From NCBI GenBank assembly GCA_964649445.1, contig CAZYPS010000098.1:1-6802 (forward strand): DNA of 6,802 nucleotides, read 5' to 3'. This document shows positions 1 to 6,056 of this stretch, piece by piece (position 1 is the first letter of the stretch; the number at the start of each line of letters is the position of its first letter). The translations under genes were made by a program, and so were the position numbers. This stretch comes from JAGXLP01 sp964649445. GTDB taxonomy: Bacteria; Bipolaricaulota; Bipolaricaulia; M55B111. A model generated the notes under the pieces. The model was not told where the DNA came from. It did no database searches and saw only the letters and a list, made by a program, of their open reading frames with translations.

Positions 1-988
1 TCGTGCCGGAGCCGTCCTCATCCAGCACCTTGACAGCATGGACACGCGCTCCGGGAGCTGCGCCAACGACATCGGTATCGTTGTCGATCGCGCCCGCGGT
101 TCCGGCAACATGGGTGCCGTGGCCGTTGTCGTCGTCCGTCGTGTCCTTGCCGTCGTCAATGCAGTCCTTGCCAGCATGAGCGTCCAGATCGGAGTGATCC
201 AGGTGAATGCCGGTATCGATGATGGCGATATCGACGTCCATCGAATCGTCGCTGCTGTCAATGTTGGCGGTGCTGTTCTGATCGACCTCGATCCTATCTA
301 TTCCCGTGGGCAAGGTTTGTTCAAATGCTTCAACCTTCTTGTCCCTTTCCACCGAGAAGGTCCCCGGTGCTGCCTCTACCGCCTCAAATGGTACCCCTTC
401 CAGGGCAAACCCGTTTAGGGCATGCCTGTATACGTAGACAACCTTTCCTCCATGCCGGTTGGCCAGCCCTTCCGCTACTTCTCCGGGGTCTGCTTCGGAC
501 TCGACCTGAGCTATTACCCCTTCCAAAGAGGAGTTGCCGCTCGAGGCCCCCAATGCCTGACTCGTAGTTCTCCTCTCCGCTCGGATCCCTTCACCGAGGA
601 CCCTGGAGGGAGTGACAAGGAGCTTCTTTACCTCGTTGATGATTACGCCCCCGGAGCCGTCAAATGCCTTAACCCTGTAGAGGTAGACCCCTGAAGCTAC
701 CGGAGAGCCTTGCCGGTCCTTCTTGTTCCAGACCACTTCTTGGGAATTTACTCCACCACTACGGAAAACGAGCGCTCCGTTGGCGCTGAAGACGCCGACC
801 CGAATCCCCTTGATCCTTTCGTCCTGGGCCCTGAACTGGACCCCTTCACCTTGGCTGGCCAAAGCTATGGCCAACTTCTCCTCCGGGTACTGGCCACCGG
901 AAGTCCCAAAACAAGAACCAGCTAACAAGCCAACCAAGAACAAGATCGTAAGAAAGCTCACCGACCGTTTCCAGCTCACTTTGTTCAT
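1..988 (-). CDS. Subtilisin-like (S8 family) secreted serine protease, N-terminal part; runs off the window
   Basis: The first 329 residues are visible. The ATG at 988 has a strong ribosome binding site (GGGAGGTG, 999-992). Residues 1-28 are a signal peptide (basic start, hydrophobic 11-23). Cys26 follows LLAGS, a poor lipobox, so lipoprotein anchoring is only possible. Residues about 50-127 resemble a FlgD-type Ig-like domain (GVYLYRVKA at 100-108). Residues about 157-223 look like the I9-type inhibitory propeptide that subtilases cleave off. The catalytic domain starts near 228: Asp258 in the motif IAIIDTGI and His290 in GHGTHVAG are the first two members of the catalytic triad; the Asn and Ser blocks lie outside the window. 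Family knowledge says it degrades protein after export and self-processing; the substrate is unknown. Having FlgD-like Ig ahead of the propeptide, rather than at the C-terminus, is less usual. The family call is very secure. Confidence 0.95.
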   Translation of the reverse strand, partial: MNKVSWKRSVSFLTILFLVGLLAGSCFGTSGGQYPEEKLAIALASQGEGVQFRAQDERIKGIRVGVFSANGALVFRSGGVNSQEVVWNKKDRQGSPVASGVYLYRVKAFDGSGGVIINEVKKLLVTPSRVLGEGIRAERRTTSQALGASSGNSSLEGVIAQVESEADPGEVAEGLANRHGGKVVYVYRHALNGFALEGVPFEAVEAAPGTFSVERDKKVEAFEQTLPTGIDRIEVDQNSTANIDSSDDSMDVDIAIIDTGIHLDHSDLDAHAGKDCIDDGKDTTDDDNGHGTHVAGTAGAIDNDTDVVGAAPGARVHAVKVLDEDGSGT

Positions 989-1029
989 TGACACCTCCCT
1001 TCTGCAACTTTCAAAAAGACCTCTACCAA

Positions 1030-1058
1030 AATCCGGGTCTCTCCCTTAAACCCGGATT
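1030..1058. repeat. Inverted repeat AATCCGGGT-N11-ACCCGGATT over the protease -10 box
   Basis: The arms at 1030-1038 and 1050-1058 are perfect 9-bp complements with centres about 20 bp apart, two helical turns. The right arm overlaps the TATAAT box and the left arm lies just downstream of the predicted start site. This suits an operator for a dimeric repressor. An RNA hairpin is less likely because the start site would fall inside it, and only a short T run follows on the minus strand. Confidence 0.5.
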
Positions 1059-1084
1059 ATAGAATGTCGACCGCCGCCTCTAAG
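1056..1084 (-). promoter_or_regulatory. Possible sigma70-like promoter of the protease gene
   Basis: On the minus strand a perfect TATAAT (1061-1056) is preceded, after a 17-base spacer, by CTTAGA (1084-1079), which matches the -35 consensus at only 3 of 6 positions. Transcription would start near 1049, about 60 bases before the protease ATG. No other gene lies between. The -10 box is convincing, the -35 box is weak. Confidence 0.4.
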
Positions 1085-1094
1085 GTTGGCGGCG
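1072..1094. repeat. Inverted repeat CGCCGCC-N9-GGCGGCG around the protease -35 box
   Basis: There are two perfect 7-bp arms (1072-1078 and 1088-1094). The 9-base centre contains the proposed -35 hexamer. Together with the adjacent 1030-1058 palindrome it frames the whole putative promoter. It could be a second regulator site or a structured end of an upstream transcript. Confidence 0.4.
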
Positions 1095-1648
1095 ATTGGG
1101 GCAGGCAAGAGTAAAATAACTGGTGTGCGATACGAGGGGGGAAGCCTACGTGTACGTTAGTGGCGACGTTTTGTTTACAACTGTAGCTTACAAGGCGTAC
1201 AGAGTAAGATCAAGTTCACGGTATCCCAGTAAAATGTCACAATTCATTCGGTCCTGCGTTGGGCAAATTTAACAAAAGCCACATAAGTTAATCCGATATC
1301 ACTTATGATCGTTTTAATCCAACCTCACTACAAAAGTTTGTATGAAGTACAGCCCGGGGAGTCGGGTCGCTTCTTTCTGTTGGTTCCTACGTTGCTGACT
1401 AAGCGAACTTACTTTCGCCTCTTTCAGCAAGTCTTGCCTGCTGGTGTCATGCAATATACCCCCTCCAAACGTTAATATCGCCTCAATGGTGGAAATCCAG
1501 TTTGAAATCTGGGACGAATTGGGGTTGGATCCAACTGATTACGAGTTTACCTAAACCTGAATCAAGGAGCCTCACCCGCTGTGACCACACATGAGAATTC
1601 TTGTTGACTATCTATATCACAGCCTCATAAAGAACCGACCCCTAAGTT
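1095..1648. other. Gene-poor stretch between the MFS transporter and the protease
   Basis: No reading frame with recognisable homology, RNA gene or strong terminator was found here on either strand. The only structure seen is a pair of inverted segments (listed separately at 1311-1535) that resemble the small repeat element at 3142-3201. The rest may be decayed mobile DNA or long untranslated sequence. Confidence 0.6.
1311..1535. repeat. Decayed repeat element related to the 3142-3201 element
   Basis: The left end (1311-1362) shares CAAAAGTTTGT-N-TGAAGT and GGGGAGT with the element at 3142-3201, in the same orientation. The right end (1513-1526, GACGAATTGGGGTT) is an exact 14-base match to the reverse complement of 3149-3162. 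The outer words ATCCAACC (1317-1324) and GGTTGGAT (1523-1530) are inverted copies of each other. This suggests a roughly 220-bp non-coding element with degenerate terminal inverted repeats. No transposase is visible. Confidence 0.45.
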
Positions 1649-2836
1649 TTAATCGGCTAGTCTAGCCCGTAAAACGACTAGATTTATAACCAACCCCACC
1701 GCCAGCACCACCGTTAGTTTCATGGCTACGGCGATGGAAAAGTAATCCGTTATTAGCCCTACCAGAGGAGGGAAAACGGATAAGGCCAGGGCCGAACAGG
1801 TCATGGCCAGGGCGTTTATTGGTCCGCTTAGCTTCGGGGAGGTCTTGGTTCCCAATGACAGCAGGGTGGGAAAGTTGCTGGAGAGGGAAAAGCCGCTCAA
1901 GAGTATAAAAGCTACTTGAAGATAGCCCGAGGTGAAGTAAAACGCCAGAGCCAACAGGACGGCTATGAATAGAGAATTAGACAGGACCATGAAAGATAAG
2001 TCTAACTTTTCCGCAAGCCAGCCGCTAACCAACCTACCGGGCACGTAGGCAAGCAAGAAAAAGGTGAGGGCCGTATTGCCGAATTCGTGGCTAAAGATCC
2101 CGCTCAGATAGTAAGGAAGCCAGGTGAAGAAGATTGCTTCGATCCCCACGTTCAAGACTATTCCAATAAACATCCCGCGGATCTCCTTCTTGCGGCTTAT
2201 CCGCTTCAATTTCTCCAGGGAAAGCCGAGTCTCTTCAAACTCTGACGTATCCAGCTCCTTGCCGAACAGAAAGAGGAAGAGCGGAACGAGAAGGATACCG
2301 TAGAACAAGTAGACGGCCCTCCAGTTATCGGCAAGTCTCAGTATCAAGTTGGCAAACAAGGGGCCGCTGGCGGCCCCCAGGGCCCAGGATGCAGCGTGAA
2401 AGTTGTAGATTCGACCGAACCTTCCGGGATAGAGGTGGTTGAGTAGAGGGCGGTCCAACCCTCGAAAGAGCCCTGTACCCAAGCCCCGAACCACCAAAAA
2501 CAACAAAAGCAACGGATAAACAGGAGAAAATCCCATCAGGAAAGTTCCGGTCGTGGTGATGGCTGCCCCGGCAAGCATGAATTTCTTTACCGGCAGGTGA
2601 CCGGCGGCCAGGCCCGTTGCTAATACGGTAATAGTAAAGCCAAGGGTTCCCATGGGTGACACCAGCCCGAGGAGGCTCTCCGAGACGCCAAAAGTGGCTT
2701 GAAAGTTGGGAAGCAGGGCCCCTCGCAGCTGCATTATGCCCCCGCTGAGGAAGACGAATGCAAAAATGATCAACGACCAGCTGGACCGGTGATTGACTTT
2801 GACTTCAAAATTTCTCAACTTCTTAACATTTCTCAC
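1649..2836 (-). CDS. MFS family transporter, substrate unknown
   Basis: The protein has 395 residues, usual for 12-helix Major Facilitator Superfamily carriers. Hydrophobic segments alternate with short loops. Helix 1 is about 19-40, helix 4 carries the conserved RGLGTGLFRG (117-126), helix 5 carries WALGAASGPL (151-160), and a charged central loop lies at about 193-220 between the two six-helix halves. It would sit in the cytoplasmic membrane and move a small solute; nothing visible names the solute. The frame opens with GTG at 2836, but that codon lies within the purine-rich GAGGTGAG itself, so the real start may be TTG at 2818 (residue 7), still before helix 1. No partner gene is adjacent on the same strand, so it appears to be transcribed alone. 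The family is secure, the role is not. Confidence 0.9.
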   Translation of the reverse strand: MRNVKKLRNFEVKVNHRSSWSLIIFAFVFLSGGIMQLRGALLPNFQATFGVSESLLGLVSPMGTLGFTITVLATGLAAGHLPVKKFMLAGAAITTTGTFLMGFSPVYPLLLLFLVVRGLGTGLFRGLDRPLLNHLYPGRFGRIYNFHAASWALGAASGPLFANLILRLADNWRAVYLFYGILLVPLFLFLFGKELDTSEFEETRLSLEKLKRISRKKEIRGMFIGIVLNVGIEAIFFTWLPYYLSGIFSHEFGNTALTFFLLAYVPGRLVSGWLAEKLDLSFMVLSNSLFIAVLLALAFYFTSGYLQVAFILLSGFSLSSNFPTLLSLGTKTSPKLSGPINALAMTCSALALSVFPPLVGLITDYFSIAVAMKLTVVLAVGLVINLVVLRARLAD

Positions 2837-2879
2837 CTCGAGATCGAGATATTAGAATGTTTGACTATATTCAAGAGGT

Positions 2880-2907
2880 ACCATAGAAACGTTAAAAAAT
2901 TCTCCAA
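2880..2907 (-). promoter_or_regulatory. Weak candidate promoter for the MFS gene
   Basis: TTGGAG (2907-2902) and TATGGT (2885-2880) are separated by 16 bases on the minus strand, about 45 bases upstream of the GTG. Each matches its consensus only partly (3 and 4 of 6), and the region is AT-rich, so chance matches are expected. Confidence 0.25.
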
Positions 2908-3007
2908 CAACTAGGGACACTTGTAAAGGCCTTAGAAGGGTATTCCTTAAACCAATCTCCGGGGGCTTTATTTTTAGAATACGGTCTCAAACAAGAGGTG
3001 GTTGATA

Positions 3008-3178
3008 TTGCAATACCGAGAATTTAGCGAGGATCTGGACTTCGAAGTTTCCGCGTTAGGATTCGGGGCGATGAGGCTGCCGACGACCGACGAGGAAGCC
3101 TTCTCTCCAAACATCTTTGAACGGATTCCTGGGTTCAAAATGGTTTTTAACCCCAATTCGTCTCAAAAGTTTGTCTGA
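3008..3178 (+). pseudogene. Aldo/keto reductase, 5' stump
   Basis: A TTG start with a good ribosome binding site (GAGGTGG, 2995-3001) opens a 56-codon frame. Residues 1-32 match the N-terminus of the aldo/keto reductase superfamily: QYREF at the start, then SALGFGAMRLPT (15-26), the first beta strand and NADPH-barrel entry of these (beta/alpha)8 oxidoreductases. Full family members run to about 300-380 residues. After DEEAF (about base 3103) the homology stops, and the frame continues through unrelated bases into the repeat element at 3142 before TGA. No catalytic Tyr, Lys or His can be present, so it is not a working enzyme. It lies divergent to the MFS gene and convergent with the broken DUF2141 gene. 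No downstream part of the reductase is seen in the window. Confidence 0.85.
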
Positions 3179-3206
3179 AGTTTCGCGGGGAGTAAAAAAC
3201 CAAAAT
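3137..3206. mobile_element. 60-bp palindromic miniature element with AAAAT direct repeats
   Basis: The element at 3142-3201 begins GGTTTTTAACCCC and ends GGGGAGTAAAAAACC, which are imperfect inverted copies. It is flanked directly on both sides by AAAAT (3137-3141 and 3202-3206), as expected for a 5-bp target-site duplication. Part of it is repeated at 1311-1362 and, inverted, at 1513-1526. It has no coding capacity. It could be a MITE, a relic of an insertion sequence whose centre was deleted, or a REP-like structured repeat. AAAAT is a common word in AT-rich DNA, so the duplication alone is not proof. Confidence 0.6.
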
Positions 3207-3391
3207 TACCCAATCAATGTAGCGTTGCAGGCCAATCCAGTTTCGGGAAATTCTCCCGCCTGATAAAGCCCCAAGACGACCTGTCCCTTAACCGGAGAAA
3301 CGTTCTCTACTTCAACTGTGATCTCTGCCCCGGCTGGGGAAACGGAAAATGCCAATAAGAACAGGAGCGCCGGTTCGAGCGTTTTTTTCAT
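3206..3391 (-). pseudogene. DUF2141-type secreted protein, 5' stump
   Basis: The likely start is the ATG at 3391, placed by GGGAGG a few bases upstream; the open frame also extends 9 codons further up but without a better signal. The 61-residue product begins with a signal peptide (MKK, hydrophobic 8-19, probable cut after AGA at 22). Residues 24-52 (EITVEVENV, then KGQVVLGLY and EFPETG) match the first strands of the DUF2141 family, small extracytoplasmic beta proteins usually about 140 residues long. The match ends near base 3240, and a stop follows 9 codons later, directly at the edge of the repeat element. More than half of the domain is missing, so it is probably non-functional. The function of DUF2141 is not established. 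It sits downstream of the terminator of the large surface-protein gene and should have its own promoter. Confidence 0.75.
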
Positions 3392-3591
3392 AAAACCTCC
3401 CATGTTTATGTTAGGCAAATTGGGGAGGTCTACAGCATCTACATGGCACTGGAGGCGACATAAGAGTCTAACCGCAAATCAAGTACCAAGCAGGTGCTGG
3501 GGGGCGTCCAAATTGATTATGAAGCCTTGATTATGGACGGGGTTCTTGTCACAGTGTATATAATTCTTTAGGTGTGAGTGTTTTATAAACG

Positions 3592-3616
3592 AAAGAGGGA
3601 GGATCGCTCCCCCCTC
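3592..3616 (-). terminator. Hairpin terminator after the large surface-protein gene
   Basis: On the minus strand GAGGGGGGAG (3616-3607) pairs with CTCCCTCTTT (3601-3592), using two or three G-U pairs, around the loop CGATC. It lies about 30 bases past the TAA at 3648. The following tract is only moderately T-rich (CGTTTATAAAA), so efficiency is uncertain. The rest of 3392-3591 shows no gene. Confidence 0.6.
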
Positions 3617-3647
3617 TCTCTTAATTTACCTTTGATTTGGTGTTACC

Positions 3648-5777
3648 TTAAGATTCTTTTCCTTCGACCTTAATTACCTGGGTAAGCGAACTCAGGTCGG
3701 GAAGGTCTATCTGTACCTGGTAGTAGCCCGGGTCGAGCTGACAGCTACTTAAGCTTGTGACGTAAGAAGCCTCTTCCTCAGAGTAAGTTGCCATGGTAAC
3801 TTCGGTCAGTCCCTTCTTGTTACCGTCTTCGTCAAGNNNNNNNNNNNNNNNNNNNNNNNNNNNNNNNNNNNNNNNNNNNNNNNNNNNNNNNNNNNNNNNN
3901 NNNNNNNNNNNNNNNNNNNNNNNNNNNNNNNNNNNNCTCGGGGTTTTCTATCCCGTTTTCCTCCATGTAGTCCAGTACCGAACAAACGGTATCGGGCAGA
4001 AAAGGCGTGTAGTCCACGTCGCCCACCGTGGAGTCCTCCGGGTTGGTATCGCCCCACCAGTTGTAGGTGGCATCCAGGGTTCCGATGGCATCATTTGTCA
4101 CCGTACCGTAGATATTGTTCCAGTTTATGTGGACCGTGGAGGCATCTACTCCACTTGTAACCGTGACGTCTCCTGTGATGTTTACTCCTTCGGAGACGTA
4201 TCCGTCCCTTCCACCTATATTTACGTCCTCGGTATCTAGGGTAAGCGTACCATCAATGTTTGCTTCTGTGGGACAGCCCGTACACGATACTATATCGGCG
4301 GTGTCGGTTACCGGCTGATCAGGTGAGGCAGTGTATGTTCCGGGGAAGAGGTTTATCCTGTCCCTGCCGGACAAATCATTGGAACCCCAGATGGCCTGGT
4401 TTAGGTAACCGATCTTTCCGTCCTCGGTCGTCGGTTCCGGCCCTAGGTCGTCCACCATTATGTTTACCGTCTCCGGTAGCTGGACGCCTGCCGTGTCGGG
4501 TTTGGTGTCTATGCCCGTACCTTCCTCGAGGGAGTCTCCAAGCCAGGGAGAGTAGATTATGTTGCCGGAAATCACGGCGCCCGTACCTTCCGGGTTGGTG
4601 GAGTGAATCGGTCCCGTATCCGAGCCCCAGTAGTTAAAGACCGCGTCAAGTGTTCCCGAGCCTCGATTAATTAACGAATCAGTGAATTCGTTCAAGTGGG
4701 CCTCCGTTCTAGTAGCGTTCACGCCCTTGGAAATTACCAATGGGTTTGGTATCGACTGGTTGGTGATCTCCTTTGTATTCTCACGGAGAACGACTAATTT
4801 GTTGTTAACGTTGTATCCCTTATTGACGCTGTAGTAGAGTGGAATGTATATATCGGTACCTTTTACGTCCCCGGAAGTATATTCAAAGCCACCACCGCCG
4901 TAACTTGCCGAATACTGGGTTATCTTTTTTGGGTCTGACTTGTCCGTAACGTCGTATACGCTGACTATTCCTCCCTTTTCGGTACCTGTAATGGCATAGA
5001 GTGTATTACCGTTTATCCTAACCGCCCCGCCACTAGGGATACTGCCGGGAAGGGTTATAGTTCCACCGGCAACTTCCGACGGATTATTCGGATCACTTAC
5101 GTCGACTATATATACTTTATTACCTCCGTATTCCTGGACGTAAGCGTAACCACCATTTACTTCCAGCGGAACCGGAAAATTGCCAACGTTTACCCTGCCT
5201 GCGAGCGATGGATTTTTGGGAACACTTACGTCATAAATTTCTAACCGATCCTTACCATAGTTCGTGAAATAAGCGTAACCCCCGGAGACACTTACCCCAC
5301 CTGCATGAGCTGATTCTTGACTCACAATTTCGGGTTTAGTCCTGTCCGAAATGTCGAAAATAACAAGCCCTTCCCCNNNNNNNNNNNNNNNNNNNNNNNN
5401 NNNNNNNNNNNNNNNNNNNNNNNNNNNNNNNNNNNNNNNNNNNNNNNNNNNNNNNNNNNNNNNNNNNNNNNNNNNNTGTGCATATTCATATATGCATAAT
5501 TGCCTTGAACGGTCACGTATTTGGACTTCCAGAGTCCCGGGTGGCCGGTTCCGGAGCTAGAATGCTCTTCGTAAGAAGGAAGGATAGCAATTGTATCGTC
5601 CGGTCCTGCTGTGCTTAGAGAGTCCTGAAAATTGGAAAACTCTTCAGTTAATTGATAACTTCCGTCTCCGTTGAGATCCACTCCTACCTTTAAATCTTGT
5701 CCAAAACTAGCAAAGTTAAAGATCAATAATGTTCCAGCAATTATCACAAGTACAACTTTAAGTTTTTCTGAAAACAT
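3648..5777 (-). CDS. Secreted LVIVD-repeat and right-handed beta-helix surface protein (interrupted by two assembly gaps)
   Basis: Visible parts are 100, 480 and 62 residues, so at least 642. The ATG at 5777 follows AGGAGG with a 7-base spacer. Residues 1-26 form a signal peptide. D34, N36, D38, S40 and E45 have the spacing of an EF-hand or dockerin calcium loop. From about residue 86 and for some 150 residues after the first gap there are LVIVD repeats (GNYAYM, GLVIFDISD, GGYAYF, LEIYDVS, GGYAYV, VYIVDVSDPNNP), a beta-propeller of cell-surface proteins. Then follow beta-helix repeats of NosD/pectate-lyase type, with two related blocks ending GTLDAVFNYWGSDTGP and GTLDATYNWWGDTNP. The last 62 residues look like a small beta domain; no anchor is visible. 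Tandem c-di-GMP riboswitches precede it, which fits an adhesin or matrix protein (inference). A single gene is inferred although the artificial 100-N gaps break the frame. Confidence 0.8.
3837..3936. other. Assembly gap of 100 N
   Basis: Exactly 100 undetermined bases, a placeholder length. The frame before it ends on a complete codon (GAG, 3939-3937) and the frame after it begins on a complete codon (CTT, 3836-3834) that leads to the TAA at 3650-3648. If both belong to one gene, the true gap is a multiple of 3. Confidence 0.95.
5377..5476. other. Assembly gap of 100 N
   Basis: Exactly 100 undetermined bases within the first LVIVD repeats. The base before it (5477) is codon position 1 and the base after it (5376) is also codon position 1, so a single reading frame needs a true gap length of 2 modulo 3, unlike 100. 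Confidence 0.95.
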
Positions 5778-5784
5778 CGATTAA

Positions 5785-5840
5785 CCTCCTCATGGTGTTT
5801 GAATTAGATAAATATGCACCAAAGTAGTTGCCATGGGAGG
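5785..5840 (-). promoter_or_regulatory. Expression platform: stem that can hide the surface-protein ribosome binding site
   Basis: In the leader RNA CCUCCCAUGG (5840-5831) can pair with CCAUGAGGAGG (5795-5785), giving 10 base pairs with one bulged A and burying the AGGAGG Shine-Dalgarno site. The first four bases of the anti-Shine-Dalgarno strand (5840-5837) also belong to the outer P1 helix of the adjacent aptamer (GAGGC 5916-5912 with GCCUC 5841-5837). The two structures exclude each other, so ligand binding should free the ribosome binding site. A second alternative pairing, GUAGUUG (5858-5852) with CAACUAC (5830-5824), would also break the aptamer. Confidence 0.65.
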
Positions 5841-5916
5841 CTTCGGTAGCTCAACTACCCTCTGGGGTACGAGCGTTTGCGCCCATGTCTTTCGACAAGG
5901 TTGCCTTTTCGGCCTC
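5837..5916 (-). promoter_or_regulatory. c-di-GMP-I (GEMM-I) riboswitch aptamer, second of a tandem pair
   Basis: On the minus strand the order of GEMM-I elements is present: GAAAAGGCAACC, a P2 stem capped by a GAAA tetraloop (UGUC-GAAA-GACA), the junction GCAAA, a P3 stem UACCC-CAGA-GGGUA, then GAGCUACC closing P1, with an outer helix GAGGC/GCCUC. The G that contacts the ligand in the Vibrio Vc2 structure (G20) and the closing CC (C92) are kept, which favours c-di-GMP over cGAMP. The junction reads GCAAACGC rather than GCAAAGC, one extra base, so affinity or ligand choice may differ from the first copy. It lies about 60 bases before the start codon of the surface protein and overlaps the anti-Shine-Dalgarno strand. 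Confidence 0.8.
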
Positions 5917-5931
5917 TTTGGTTTTAACTTA

Positions 5932-6017
5932 CGTCCGGCAGCTCGGCGGTCCAATCGGTGGGCGGACCCTGAGCTTTGCGTGCCTCCCTTTCGGGAGGGG
6001 TTGCCCTTTTCAGGACG
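5932..6017 (-). promoter_or_regulatory. c-di-GMP-I (GEMM-I) riboswitch aptamer, first of a tandem pair
   Basis: This is the most canonical of the three copies: GAAAAGGGCAACC, a perfect P2 (CCUCCC-GAAA-GGGAGG), ACGCAAAGC, a P3 stem GGUCC/GGACC, then GAGCUGCC, with an outer helix CGUCC (6017-6013) and GGACG (5936-5932). The G20, A47 and C92 equivalents are present. It starts 39 bases after the stop codon of the RHH-MshEN gene, and neither a terminator nor a good promoter is seen between, so the transcript probably reads through. Only 15 bases separate it from the second aptamer and no terminator lies between them, so both probably act on the same expression platform. Confidence 0.9.
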
Positions 6018-6056
6018 GTAGGTTCTTACGAGATGAAATTAAACCCAGTTACTAGT

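Noticed and set aside
38..1049. Several plus-strand open frames of 70-126 codons
   Set aside because: They are antisense shadows of the subtilisin-like protease; their translations are low-complexity and match no family, while the minus frame shows the catalytic motifs.
2974..3156. A 60-codon minus-strand frame
   Set aside because: It is antisense to the aldo/keto reductase stump, which has a clear family match and ribosome binding site on the plus strand.
3546..3564. TTGTCA and TATAAT on the plus strand as a promoter
   Set aside because: The spacing is only 7 bases and no plus-strand gene follows.
5932..6017. A cGAMP-selective (GEMM-Ib) riboswitch
   Set aside because: The position equivalent to residue 20 is G in all three aptamers; cGAMP-preferring members carry A there. 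Exact specificity still needs measurement.
5828..6055. Plus-strand frames of 62-75 codons
   Set aside because: They are antisense to the tandem riboswitches, so the open frame is incidental.
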